The translations under genes were made by a program, and so were the position numbers. Source: JACVCJ01 sp052437175 (GTDB taxonomy: Bacteria; Bacteroidota; Bacteroidia; CAIKAF01). From it: a DNA stretch of 64,000 nucleotides. Below are positions 52,426 through 61,547 of the stretch, one piece after another; positions within the stretch are counted from its first letter, which is position 1, and the number at the start of each line of letters is the position of its first letter. Where the stretch lies: positions 1 to 64,000 of the forward strand of contig JBQVOK010000007.1 of assembly GCA_052437175.1 (NCBI GenBank). The letters are read 5' to 3'. Below the pieces are notes generated by a model. That model was not told the DNA's origin. It saw nothing but the letters and a program-made list of their open reading frames with translations, and did no database searches.

Positions 52426-53658
52426 TTACAGCATCCTGCGCAGCATGTTATAGGCATGCAGACAGGTAAGACGTATGTTGCGCTCGCGGTTGTTCGTAAA
52501 AAGAAATCGCCGGGCTTTTGTTCCCTGCGGACCACTTACGGCGATCCATACCGTTCCTACAGGTTTATCGGGCGTCCCTCCGTCCGGACCGGCTATACCG
52601 CTGGTTGCCACACCGTATTCCGCATCAAATTTGGTTTTTACAGCCTCGGCCATCTGCATCACCACCTGTTCGCTCACGGCGCCGTGCTGCATCAGTATTT
52701 CTGAAGGCACCTGCAATTCCTGCGTTTTGGCCTCGTAGCTGTAGGTGACCACCGAGCCGTTGAATACCATGCTGGAACCGGCCATGGACGTAAGACGATG
52801 CGCCAGGAAACCGCCCGTGCAGCTTTCTGCAAAACTCACGCGCAACTTTTTCTCCTTCAGCAGGGCAAACACGATCTCTTCCATGGTACGGTCTCCGGTA
52901 CCATAAATGGCATCCCCCAGCAGATCGTACAGCGGACGGGCGATCTCGGCCAGTTCCACTTCCGAAAAGGTACCCGGCACCCAGGCGGTAAGGCGCAGTT
53001 TTACGGCCCCGTACGAGGGCAGGTAGGCCAGTTTTACCCCGGCCGGCAGGGCATCTTCCCAGTCTTTGATCTGCATCATGAGCGTACTTTCGGGTATACC
53101 TACGGTAAGCACGGTATGATGCGCCAGGGGCGGCAGCGCGTATTTCTGTTTCAGGAAAGGCAGCACACCGCTCTGCATAAGGCCTTCCATTTCGTAAGGT
53201 ACCCCGGGCATACAAAAGATGTGGGTGCCGTCTTTTTCAAAGATCATTCCAGGCGCTGTGCCCAGTTTATTAAGCATTACGGTACATACCTCCGGCACAT
53301 CGGCCTGGCCCTGGTTCACCGGTTCGAATGTACGGTTACGTGCAGCAAACCAGGCGGCCAGCATATCAAAGGTTTCCTGGTTGCGCACCAGGCGGCTGCC
53401 GAAATAGGCATTGAGCGTATGCTTGGTAATATCGTCGTTGGTGGGGCCCAGTCCGCCGGTGAACAGTATGGCGTCCACCTGGCCTATGCTTTCGTCCAGG
53501 GCCCCGGTAATAGCTTCTTTCTGGTCGCCGATGCTGTATTTGCGGCGGATGCGTATACCGGCCGCATTCAGCTCACGGGCAATATAGGCACTGTTCGTAT
53601 CGGTGATCTGCCCGATGAGAATTTCGTCGCCGATGGTAATGATATCTGCACTGATCAT
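52426..53658 (-). CDS. cinA: CinA-like protein, nicotinamide-nucleotide amidohydrolase
   Basis: The 410-aa protein has two domains. Residues 1-170 form the MoCF-like COG1058 domain (ADIITIGDEILIGQITDTNS, then AILFTGGLGPTNDDITK). Residues ~250-410 form the PncC-type amidohydrolase (VSFAESCTGGFLAHRL, GVATSGIAGPDGGTP, GTVWIAVSGP), which deamidates NMN to nicotinic acid mononucleotide in pyridine-nucleotide salvage. It follows ligA by 5 nt; NAD-dependent ligase releases NMN, so the pairing of ligA with an NMN-recycling enzyme is metabolically sensible. Length is normal. Confidence 0.93.
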   Translation of the reverse strand: MISADIITIGDEILIGQITDTNSAYIARELNAAGIRIRRKYSIGDQKEAITGALDESIGQVDAILFTGGLGPTNDDITKHTLNAYFGSRLVRNQETFDMLAAWFAARNRTFEPVNQGQADVPEVCTVMLNKLGTAPGMIFEKDGTHIFCMPGVPYEMEGLMQSGVLPFLKQKYALPPLAHHTVLTVGIPESTLMMQIKDWEDALPAGVKLAYLPSYGAVKLRLTAWVPGTFSEVELAEIARPLYDLLGDAIYGTGDRTMEEIVFALLKEKKLRVSFAESCTGGFLAHRLTSMAGSSMVFNGSVVTYSYEAKTQELQVPSEILMQHGAVSEQVVMQMAEAVKTKFDAEYGVATSGIAGPDGGTPDKPVGTVWIAVSGPQGTKARRFLFTNNRERNIRLTCLHAYNMLRRML

Positions 53659-53663
53659 AAATT

Positions 53664-55736
53664 CTACAAATTATAGCGGTCTAAAAAATCCTGTTCCGAA
53701 ATGATCTCTATGCCAAACTGCTGTGCTTTGGCCACTTTGTCCGGCCCCGGTTTATCGCCGGCCAGCAGGAAGCTTGTTTTTTTGGTAACGCCGCTGCTGT
53801 TCTTGCCGCCGTTCTGCTCTACAAGTTTCTTCAGTTCATCTCTCGAGCGGCTGAACACCCCGGAGATCACCACCGAAAGCCCGGCCAGCTTATCGCTGTT
53901 CTTTACCAGCAGCGCATCATCGAGTACAAACTGCAGTCCATGGGCTTTTAAGCGCTCCACCATATTGCGGTTCTCTTCGCGGGAGAACCAGTCCAGTATA
54001 CTGCGGGCGATCTTCTCCCCGATCTCGTCCACGTTGCATAATTGTTCAAAACCGGCTGTGGCCAGGGCCTCCATATTTTTAAAACCGAGGGCCAGTTTTT
54101 TAGCTACGGTTTCGCCCACGTAGCGTATACCCAGGGCAAAAAGTACCCGTTCGAAGGGAATGGCTTTAGAGGCCTCGATCCCCTGCAGGATATTTTTGGC
54201 GCTGAGTTCCTTGTACCCGTCCAGCTGTAATATCTGGGTGTATCGTATTTCGTACAGGTCGGGCAAGGTACGTACCATGCCCTTATCGTAAAATTCTTCC
54301 AGGGTACGTTCGCCCAGGGTATTGATGTCCAGCGCTTTTTTACTTACGGCATGGATCAGCTTGCCCAGTACGATGGGCTTGCAGGATTTTTCGTTAACGC
54401 AATAAAAGGCCGCTTCGCCTTCGCTGCGTACCAGCGGACTACCACATTCCGGGCAATTCGGTATAAAACCGGCGGGCACTGCACCCTCCGGGCGCTTACT
54501 GAGATCTACCCCGGTAATTTTCGGGATGATCTCGCCGCCTTTTTCTACAAAGACCGTATCGCCGATACGTACATCCAGCTGCGCCATCACATCGGCATTG
54601 TGCAGCGAGGCCCGTTTTACCGTGGTACCTGCCAGCTGCACCGGACGCAGGTTGGCCACAGGCGTTACCGCCCCGGTACGGCCCACCTGGTACGAGATAG
54701 ACTCCAGTATCGTAGCCGCACTCTGGGCCTTGTATTTATAGGCCACGGCCCAGCGCGGACTTTTGGCCGTATTGCCCAGGCTGCGCTGTTGTGCGTAGCT
54801 GTTCACCTTTACCACAATGCCGTCGGTTTCGTAACCCAGGGTATGCCGGGCCGAATCCCAGCTATTGATAAAGGTCTGTACCGCATCGATGCCCTGCATT
54901 TTATGGGTCTCCGGGTTCACATGGAAACCCCATTCCCGGGCCTGTTCCAGGTTTTCGAAATGCGAGGCAAAAGGCAGGTTATCGGCCAGCAGAAAGTAGA
55001 TAAAAGCGTCCAGTTTACGGGCGGCCACCATTTTACTGTCCTGCTGCTTCAGGGTGCCTGCCGTGGCATTCCGCGGATTTTTCAGCAGCTGCGCCGCTAT
55101 TTCTTCTTCGTGGAAGCCTTTATCTTCGAGTTCGGCACGTTTATCTTCGTTCAGTTTCAGGAAAACGGCAGAGGACATATAGATCTCTCCCCGGGCTTCC
55201 AGCAGGGCCGGCCAGCCTTCACCCCGCAGTTTCAACGGAATGGAACGGATGGTCTTTACATTGGCCGTTACGTCATCGCCCTGGGTACCGTCGCCGCGGG
55301 TAACCGCCTGGGTGAGCAGGCCATTTTCGTATATTAATGAGATAGCTACTCCGTCGATCTTCAGTTCACAGGTATACTCTACGGAATCTTCCATCAGGGT
55401 TTCGCGTACCCGGCGGTCAAAATCCGACAGATCTTCCATATTATAGGTATTGTCCAGGCTCAGCATGGGCACGCGGTGCTTCACCGTTCTGAACTTTTTG
55501 GTCACCTCGCCGCCTACTCTTTTCGTAGGGGAATCGGGTGCGGCCAGCTCCGGGTGTTTTTTCTCCAGGGCTTCCAGCTCTTTCAGCAGCATATCGAATT
55601 CATAGTCCGAAATACTGGGCTCGGCCTGTATATAGTACCGGTAATTATGCTCGTTGAGCTCCTGAGCCAGCTCCTGCATGCGCTGCAGGTCCGCGCTTTG
55701 TTCCGGGCTTAACGGTTGTGAAAAAAGATCGCTCAT
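53664..55736 (-). CDS. ligA: NAD-dependent DNA ligase
   Basis: This is a complete 690-aa LigA, starting MSDLFSQPLSPEQSADLQRM; the upstream extension of the frame runs into the MFS gene and is not used. Visible parts are the Ia domain (HNYRYYIQAEPSISDYEFDM), the adenylation domain with the active lysine in CELKIDGVAIS near residue 124, and the OB fold (RPVQLAGTTVKRASLHNADV). The four-Cys zinc finger (CPECGSPLVRSEGEAAFYC...C), helix-hairpin-helix repeats (GIRYVGETVAKKLAL) and a C-terminal BRCT domain (GLSVVISGVFSRSRDELKKL) follow. It seals nicks in replication and repair. It is the middle gene of the MFS-ligA-cinA operon, 7 nt after the transporter stop. Confidence 0.96.
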   Translation of the reverse strand: MSDLFSQPLSPEQSADLQRMQELAQELNEHNYRYYIQAEPSISDYEFDMLLKELEALEKKHPELAAPDSPTKRVGGEVTKKFRTVKHRVPMLSLDNTYNMEDLSDFDRRVRETLMEDSVEYTCELKIDGVAISLIYENGLLTQAVTRGDGTQGDDVTANVKTIRSIPLKLRGEGWPALLEARGEIYMSSAVFLKLNEDKRAELEDKGFHEEEIAAQLLKNPRNATAGTLKQQDSKMVAARKLDAFIYFLLADNLPFASHFENLEQAREWGFHVNPETHKMQGIDAVQTFINSWDSARHTLGYETDGIVVKVNSYAQQRSLGNTAKSPRWAVAYKYKAQSAATILESISYQVGRTGAVTPVANLRPVQLAGTTVKRASLHNADVMAQLDVRIGDTVFVEKGGEIIPKITGVDLSKRPEGAVPAGFIPNCPECGSPLVRSEGEAAFYCVNEKSCKPIVLGKLIHAVSKKALDINTLGERTLEEFYDKGMVRTLPDLYEIRYTQILQLDGYKELSAKNILQGIEASKAIPFERVLFALGIRYVGETVAKKLALGFKNMEALATAGFEQLCNVDEIGEKIARSILDWFSREENRNMVERLKAHGLQFVLDDALLVKNSDKLAGLSVVISGVFSRSRDELKKLVEQNGGKNSSGVTKKTSFLLAGDKPGPDKVAKAQQFGIEIISEQDFLDRYNL

Positions 55737-55743
55737 ATTTTGT

Positions 55744-56922
55744 TTATATCTGTTCCAGTCCGGACTTGTAACGCCCGAACCAGAGTGCGTTGATAAAATA
55801 TACGAATGCGGCGGCAAAAAAAGGCAGCAGCCACCACAGGCTATAGAAAAGGCTACCGATCACCGGCCCCAGGATACGCGCCAGTGCGCCGAAACTCTGG
55901 TACAGACCCAGTACCAGTCCCTGGCTTTTCATATCTACATTCTTCGATACCAGGGTGGTGAGGTTGGGATTTACGATACCGTTGCCCGTAGCCACGAGTA
56001 TGATGCAGAACACCGTATATACCCAGAAATACTCCCGGGGTGCAAAAGGTACCAGCAGGATACCGATGCCCAGCAGGATAAAGCCGGTGAGTATCTGTTG
56101 CTTTTCTGTAAAGTAGCGCGACGTAAAACGTAACAAAATGCCCTGCACCACGAACGAGGAAATACCAATGGCCGTGAATACCAGTGCCAGATCGCTCTCG
56201 CTGAGTTTGTAACGCTGCTCCCATACCAGGGGCGAGTTGATCTGGAAAAAGAAAAAGGCAGCCGTGAACGCAAAACCGGCCCAGAACGTAATGTTCAGGT
56301 TGGGTATGCGCAGGGTCTGTAAAAAACTCTTCAGGGGAAAAATATTGATCCTGCGTACTTCACGTTCTGCCTGCATATCCAGGGATTCGGGCAGCATAAA
56401 GAAGGCCAGCAGCAGGTTCAGCAGGCAGAGTGCCGAGCAGAAAATGCCCACCGACATAAAGCCGAACTGCGACATCAGCAGGCCTCCGACCAGCGGCCCG
56501 ATCACAAAACCCAGTCCGAACGCGGCCCCGATCATACCCATGGTCTTGGCCCGGTCTTTGGGTGTGGTAATATCACTGATATAGGCCTGCGCGGCCGAAA
56601 TATTACCGGCGCCCACACCCGAGAGAAAACGCGATATCCAGAGTATGGGCAGATTGGTGGCAAAGGTGAACAGCGCATACCCGAGTATGGAAACGGAAAG
56701 ACTGCCGATGATGATGGGCCTGCGGCCAAAACGGTCGCTCATAGCACCCCAGATGGGATTAAAGAAGAACTGGGCGACGGAGAACACGGCCACGGTAAGA
56801 CCGGGCATGATCGGCGAACCGGTCATTTTCTCCACATACGTCGGCAAAAAGGGAATAACCACGCCAAAACTGATGAGGTCGATAAATACCGTAAGAAAGA
56901 GTACTATTTTCTGTTTCGACAT
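55744..56922 (-). CDS. MFS transporter, TetA/DHA1-like drug exporter
   Basis: This 392-aa inner-membrane protein has about 12 transmembrane helices. MFS motif A is seen in the loop after helix 2 (GAMSDRFGRRPIIIGS), and motif C-like glycines occur in GMIGAAFGLGFVIGPLVGGLL. A second, weaker loop motif precedes the C-terminal half. The sequence is close to the tetracycline-resistance TetA/DHA1 subgroup, which exchanges drug for protons. Specific resistance cannot be claimed from sequence alone. It starts the operon with ligA and cinA and is divergent from ctaA. Confidence 0.88.
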   Translation of the reverse strand: MSKQKIVLFLTVFIDLISFGVVIPFLPTYVEKMTGSPIMPGLTVAVFSVAQFFFNPIWGAMSDRFGRRPIIIGSLSVSILGYALFTFATNLPILWISRFLSGVGAGNISAAQAYISDITTPKDRAKTMGMIGAAFGLGFVIGPLVGGLLMSQFGFMSVGIFCSALCLLNLLLAFFMLPESLDMQAEREVRRINIFPLKSFLQTLRIPNLNITFWAGFAFTAAFFFFQINSPLVWEQRYKLSESDLALVFTAIGISSFVVQGILLRFTSRYFTEKQQILTGFILLGIGILLVPFAPREYFWVYTVFCIILVATGNGIVNPNLTTLVSKNVDMKSQGLVLGLYQSFGALARILGPVIGSLFYSLWWLLPFFAAAFVYFINALWFGRYKSGLEQI

Positions 56923-57138
56923 ACGTTTGCGAAGGTATAAAATACCCGCGCATCCGCCGTATTTCCGGCAAGGATTTATTTACGGGACAAAGATTTTCAG
57001 CCCGCTACGTTTTCACACGCTGTATTCCGGCCTCCGGGGTGTATTGCTTTAAACTACATGCCGTTTTTTTGTATAGAAAATAAAGAAGTTAACAGCGGAA
57101 ATGTATAAAATACAGGCGCTTTTTTACTACAAGGCCGA

Positions 57139-57165
57139 TTGCATTTGAAATAAACTTTACTTTTG
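57139..57165 (+). promoter_or_regulatory. Candidate promoter for heme A synthase gene
   Basis: TACTTTTG (57158-57165) is an exact match to the Bacteroidota -7 consensus TAnnTTTG. A TTG at 57139-57141 lies 16 nt upstream, slightly closer than usual. The ctaA start codon is 25 nt downstream. Confidence 0.45.
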
Positions 57166-57190
57166 TAAGCCGACCATAAAAACGTGCGGG

Positions 57191-58273
57191 ATGAGAATTC
57201 ACAATAATGGCAGCAGGGCGGTTATACGCTGGCTTTATACGGGACTTTTCATGGTGTTTGCCATGGTTATCATCGGAGCGGTGACACGCCTTACCGAAAG
57301 CGGTTTGTCCATCACCGAATGGAAAGTAGCCTCGGGCACCATTCCGCCGCTGACACAGGAAGACTGGCTGGGCGAATTCATGAAATACCAGCAGACGCCC
57401 GAATACACAGATAAAAATGTGGGCATGACGCTCGACGAGTTCAAGCAGATCTTCTTCTGGGAATGGTTTCACCGTTTCTGGGGCCGGCTTATCGGGGTGG
57501 TTTTCCTGGTACCGTTTTTTATTTTCTGGCGTAAAGGATACTTAAAAGGCAACTTTGCCATTCGTCTTGTATTCATTTTCATACTGGGTGGCTTCCAGGC
57601 CTTCCTGGGCTGGTGGATGGTAAAAAGCGGCCTTGCCTATGAACCCCGCGTAAGCCATTACCGCCTGGCCATACACCTGAGCACGGCCCTGCTGCTGTTC
57701 GGACTGATCTGGTGGACCATACTCGATATCAAATACAAACGGCTCACCCATCTCAAAAACAAATTCCCGGGCGGGAAACGCCTGTTCAAGATCGGTTTTG
57801 TGATCCTGTGCCTGCAGATCGTATACGGCGCCTTTGTGGCCGGCCGGGATGCCGGGCAGGAGATCAATACCTGGCCCCTGATGGACGGTGAGTTCGTGAA
57901 AAGCGGCGCATTTTCAGAGGAAGGCCGCCCGTTCTACTATAACATTATCGGGGAGCCGATCCCCGACGCCGCCGACCCGCATCAGGGTTTCCCCAATAAC
58001 GGCGGCATACAGTTCATTCACCGCTGGCTGGCCTTTGCCGTCTACTTCTGGGTATGGGCCCTGTGGATCTATGGCCGCAGCCGGCATGTGCGCAGCGACC
58101 AGATGGGCGCACTGAACCTGCTGCTGTTGCTGGTACATGCACAGCTGGCCCTGGGTATCTTTACCCTGCTCTACAACGTTCCCATTGTGCTGGGTGTACT
58201 GCACCAGGCCGGGGCCGTGTTCCTGCTTATGTGTGCTCTTTACTTTTACCATCAGTTACGTGGCACGGAATAA
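57191..58273 (+). CDS. ctaA: Heme A synthase (COX15/CtaA family)
   Basis: This 360-aa polytopic membrane protein oxidises heme O to heme A for cytochrome c oxidase. The family signature opens the protein: GAVTRLTESGLSITEWK at about residues 27-43. Conserved heme-ligating histidines occur in WEWFHRFWGRLIGV, SHYRLAIHLSTALLLFGL, IQFIHRWLAFAVYFWVW and GVLHQAGAVFLL. Length and eight-helix layout match the type found in Bacteroidota and alpha-proteobacteria. The next gene starts inside its 3' end, so they are co-transcribed. No heme O synthase or oxidase gene is in the window. Confidence 0.94.
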   Translation: MRIHNNGSRAVIRWLYTGLFMVFAMVIIGAVTRLTESGLSITEWKVASGTIPPLTQEDWLGEFMKYQQTPEYTDKNVGMTLDEFKQIFFWEWFHRFWGRLIGVVFLVPFFIFWRKGYLKGNFAIRLVFIFILGGFQAFLGWWMVKSGLAYEPRVSHYRLAIHLSTALLLFGLIWWTILDIKYKRLTHLKNKFPGGKRLFKIGFVILCLQIVYGAFVAGRDAGQEINTWPLMDGEFVKSGAFSEEGRPFYYNIIGEPIPDAADPHQGFPNNGGIQFIHRWLAFAVYFWVWALWIYGRSRHVRSDQMGALNLLLLLVHAQLALGIFTLLYNVPIVLGVLHQAGAVFLLMCALYFYHQLRGTE

Positions 58274-58919
58274 AAAAATAAAAACGCCGAAAAGGCCGCA
58301 GACCCCCGGTGAGGAAAAGGCCAATGCGCTTACGCATGCACTGGGTATTGTATTTATCCTGGCCACACTGCCCATGCTCTGGAAAAAAGCCATGGCGCAC
58401 CCCGCACCCTATACGCTCTGGGCCGTGGGCATATACGTGGCCGGTATGCTGGCCGTGTACATCAGCAGTACGGTATATCATTTCCTGGTACATCCCCCGC
58501 TGAAACAAAAAGCACACATTGCCGATCATATTTCCATTTTCCTGCTTATCGGAGGTACGTATACCCCTACCGTGTATCTTTTTACACCACTGCGTACAGC
58601 CCTTATATTCCTGGGTATTATGTGGGGCATTATTGCCCTGGGCGTTATCCTTAAGTTATTCTTTACCGGTAAATACAACTGGATCAGCACCCTGCTGTAC
58701 CTGGCTCTGGGCTGGATGCTGGTATTCCTGGTACAACCGCTTACGCAGACCATGACCTCGTATGTATTTATTCCCATACTTACGGGCGGACTTTGCTATA
58801 CCATCGGTGTATTGTTTTACGTACAACGTAAAATTCCTTACGGACACGCCGTATGGCACGCCTTTGTACTGGCCGGTACCATAGCGCACTGGGTGGCCGT
58901 GTACCGTGCACTCGGTTAA
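58260..58919 (+). CDS. Hemolysin III family (PAQR-like) membrane protein
   Basis: The 219-aa product has about seven transmembrane helices and the hemolysin III/YqfA layout. It shows EEKANALTHALGIVFILATL near the start, STVYHFLVHPPLKQKAHIAD with the conserved His/Asp, and IFLLIGGTYTPTVYLF. The C-terminus carries YGHAVWHAFVLAGTIAHWVA with metal-binding-type His residues. No ATG fits; the GTG at 58260 gives VARNKKIKTPKRPQTPGEEK and overlaps the ctaA stop by 14 nt. Despite the family name, members are usually not toxins; they resemble PAQR receptors/hydrolases and affect membrane lipids. Confidence 0.85.
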   Translation: MARNKKIKTPKRPQTPGEEKANALTHALGIVFILATLPMLWKKAMAHPAPYTLWAVGIYVAGMLAVYISSTVYHFLVHPPLKQKAHIADHISIFLLIGGTYTPTVYLFTPLRTALIFLGIMWGIIALGVILKLFFTGKYNWISTLLYLALGWMLVFLVQPLTQTMTSYVFIPILTGGLCYTIGVLFYVQRKIPYGHAVWHAFVLAGTIAHWVAVYRALG

Positions 58920-58925
58920 TATCCT

Positions 58926-60308
58926 TTATTCTTCCGGTTTGGCGCGGAAGGCCCGGGCCCTAAGTATGTATACGATAACCTGCAGTAAACCTGCTCCCAG
59001 GCTGGCAAAACCGATGTACATACCCTTATCCGAATCGATATACCGCTCGTTGGCAACCAGCACCATCAGCAATAATATCCATACCGAATTCCAGAGCGCT
59101 GCATTCAGGAAGGCGCCGTACAGCATCTTGTTCATCTTAACGAAGCTGCCCACAAAGGCGGTGACCGCAATACCCAGCATCACCAGCAGGTACATACCCG
59201 CAAAACCTTCGTCGCGTATACCGGCAACGATATTGAACACAGTGATGAGTATACCCAGTACGCCCAGTCCCACTGCGGAGATCAGCCAGCTGCGTATATC
59301 CGTAAGACGGAACGAGAAAATAAACACGGAGAACAGCATGGCTATATACAGGTGTATCATCCACAGAATGCGGAAATCACGGCCGTCGTCCAGGAAATTC
59401 TCCTGGTTCGATATCAGTTGCTCTATCGGTTCGTAGCCCATGGCTTCCATCTCTATCCGTTCATCATCAAATTCAAAACCGGGCCGCGCAAATACCCGTG
59501 CCAGCACTTTCTGTGCATCCATTTTCGGAGTTACCTTGTATTTTTCCTGCAGTGAAGCGAAGCGGTTTACGATACCAGCAATGCCTTCTCGGTCTTTACG
59601 CAGCAGCATGGACTGGTGGCGGGTTATGCTTTCCCGCAGTTCTGCACTATTCCCGGTATAGGGAAAGTTGCAGAAATAATAGTACGAATAACGTACATCG
59701 CCGCAACAGAGGCTGTCTTTCAGGTTATGCATTCCAGCGGTCTCCATGGAATCCGGGGCGGCCTCTTCCTCTACAGACAGGGCCGGTTCCTTCATACTGT
59801 TGTACCCGTATGTTTCATAGCAGTACTGATCTTCGTCGAACTGCCCCCTGTACGTTGAGGTATAAGGCGCAACATCGCGCATAGCGGTCTTCAGTTCCTC
59901 CAGGTCCTCTTTCGAAAGCAGGGAACCGGCTTTGCTGCGCTGCCCGGCCGAATAGGAGATGGCAAAAGAAACGTTCAGCAGGCAGATGAGCAGTACCATA
60001 CCGTATTCCAGCAACAGTTTCCAGCTGCTGTGCGGGTAAAATTTCTTCAGCGGGTTATTGCGCAGGTAGAACAGGAGCCACATTACAAACACCAGTACGG
60101 TGATTAGTATACCAAAAAGAATGGCGCCGGATTCAAAATAAGCCTCATCGATGCGGTAATATTCCTTCATGCCTTCCAGGTCTACCGAAGTACGGCCCAT
60201 CAGGAAAAACAACAGGTGCGCCAGCAGCAGCGCCGGCACCACGTATACAAAACGAACGTTCCAGAGCGTGGGAAAACGTTCGATGATAAATTTATTCAGC
60301 TTTTTCAT
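58926..60308 (-). CDS. Polytopic membrane protein, likely partner of the upstream ABC ATPase
   Basis: This 460-aa protein has about eight transmembrane helices in two groups. Three are N-terminal (for example VVPALLLAHLLFFLMG and ILFGILITVLVFVMWLLFYL). Five are C-terminal (for example LYIAMLFSVFIFSFRL and LISAVGLGVLGILITVFNIV). Between them lies a ~190-residue soluble domain (about residues 125-310) with CYETYGYN and CCGDVRYSYYYFC Cys pairs. It starts 15 nt after the ABC ATPase stop and probably acts as its permease. The family is not recognised and the transported substrate is unknown. It converges with the hemolysin III gene. Confidence 0.75.
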   Translation of the reverse strand: MKKLNKFIIERFPTLWNVRFVYVVPALLLAHLLFFLMGRTSVDLEGMKEYYRIDEAYFESGAILFGILITVLVFVMWLLFYLRNNPLKKFYPHSSWKLLLEYGMVLLICLLNVSFAISYSAGQRSKAGSLLSKEDLEELKTAMRDVAPYTSTYRGQFDEDQYCYETYGYNSMKEPALSVEEEAAPDSMETAGMHNLKDSLCCGDVRYSYYYFCNFPYTGNSAELRESITRHQSMLLRKDREGIAGIVNRFASLQEKYKVTPKMDAQKVLARVFARPGFEFDDERIEMEAMGYEPIEQLISNQENFLDDGRDFRILWMIHLYIAMLFSVFIFSFRLTDIRSWLISAVGLGVLGILITVFNIVAGIRDEGFAGMYLLVMLGIAVTAFVGSFVKMNKMLYGAFLNAALWNSVWILLLMVLVANERYIDSDKGMYIGFASLGAGLLQVIVYILRARAFRAKPEE

Positions 60309-60323
60309 TGTGTTGTGCAGGGT

Positions 60324-61481
60324 TTATTGTACAAAAAAACGACGGCTCGAATCACTGATGTTTCGTATATAGCTCAGGGGCATGCCGCTTTCGCCCAGCT
60401 GTTTCAGTACCTGGCTGAAAGACACGTTCTGTGCAAAATGAAGCACATAAGCCCCGCCATTGAACTGTACCTTTTCGGGCAGGTTCTGCGCCAGTGCCTT
60501 TTCCAGTACCTCTCGGGCCGCTGTGGTCTCCAGCTCTATGATCAGCCTTGCCTCTTCGGCTACCTGTGCCGATCTCTGGAAGAAAGGGCGCCCTTTGTTG
60601 AGGAACAGCACATCGGTAGATACTTTTTCCACCTCGTACAGCTGCTGTGAACTGAGTATGATGCTGAGCGGATGCGTTTCGGAACCGGCCAGGAATTTCA
60701 GGTCTTCGAGGATCAGCTGCTGTGATACAATGTCCAGGTTGGCCAGAGGTTCGTCCAGCAGCAGTACTTTGGGTTTACGCAGCAGGGTGCGGGCCAGTTC
60801 AAAACGCATTTTATAGCCTCCGGACAGGCGTTTCCAGGCAAAATCCCGGTAAGGCCACAGACCCAGGCGGGCCATATACATTTTTACGTACCACTCGTTC
60901 TCTTCAGGTTTATAGCCGTAATGTGCCGCGGTAAACTGCAGGTTGTCCATGAGAGAACCGTACCAGGTCTCCGTACGCTGGGGCACATAGGCAATGGCCG
61001 TACGCAGGTTATACCTGCCGGCACCCGGTGCATGAAAGTAGTAGTTCACCTTTCCGGCATCGGCTTCCAGATCGCCATACAACAGGCGTATCAGGGTGGT
61101 TTTTCCGTTACCGTTCTCGCCTACCAGGCCGAGTATCTCGCCTTTTTTCAGGCTGAAGTCCACCGGGCCCAGCTGAAAATTGCCTTTGGCGTATTTTTTG
61201 TGAAGTCCCTGTGCCTCGATCACCCGGTCCGACCCGGCCGGTTTCTGCGGCAGCGGAAAAGCTTCGGTTTCCTGCAACAGGCCCCGGGCCTTGTTATAGG
61301 CTTCGTCGGGATGATAGGCCGGCGAATAGCGCCAGTCGATAAAGGCGATACATTTGACAAAAAGCGGGATATGCTCGGTGTCCAGCACTACGTCGATAAG
61401 GCGACGGATGGCCAGATCGGTATCTTTATTCTGGAAATAGCCGTGTATGGCCTGGAATCGGTTTTGTACGTCCATGGGCAA
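60324..61481 (-). CDS. ABC transporter ATP-binding protein with N-terminal extension
   Basis: This 385-aa protein has a ~85-residue helical N-terminal region (VQNRFQAIHGYFQNKDTDLA, RRLIDVVLDT) not typical of plain ABC subunits. The nucleotide-binding domain follows: Walker A VGENGNGKTTLIRL near residue 120, Q-loop in YVPQRTETWYG, signature LSGGYKMRFELART, Walker B KVLLLDEPLANLD and switch region ILSSQQLYEVE. In the signature the usual Gln is replaced by Tyr, and the switch position has Gln rather than His, so hydrolysis may be atypical. A short C-terminal domain (RLIIELETTAAREVLEKAL) ends the protein. It leads the operon with the membrane protein at 58926. Confidence 0.85.
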   Translation of the reverse strand: MPMDVQNRFQAIHGYFQNKDTDLAIRRLIDVVLDTEHIPLFVKCIAFIDWRYSPAYHPDEAYNKARGLLQETEAFPLPQKPAGSDRVIEAQGLHKKYAKGNFQLGPVDFSLKKGEILGLVGENGNGKTTLIRLLYGDLEADAGKVNYYFHAPGAGRYNLRTAIAYVPQRTETWYGSLMDNLQFTAAHYGYKPEENEWYVKMYMARLGLWPYRDFAWKRLSGGYKMRFELARTLLRKPKVLLLDEPLANLDIVSQQLILEDLKFLAGSETHPLSIILSSQQLYEVEKVSTDVLFLNKGRPFFQRSAQVAEEARLIIELETTAAREVLEKALAQNLPEKVQFNGGAYVLHFAQNVSFSQVLKQLGESGMPLSYIRNISDSSRRFFVQ

Positions 61482-61547
61482 GAATTCGGGTTAAAATCAG
61501 GAACAAGATAAGAAACGCAGCGCAATTCTATTTCGTATATTCGACCT

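Noticed and set aside
58137..58259. Upstream ATG start for the hemolysin III gene
   Set aside because: It would add 41 residues in a frame fully overlapping ctaA, with a Cys/Trp/Pro-rich sequence unlike the family; the GTG at 58260 fits better.
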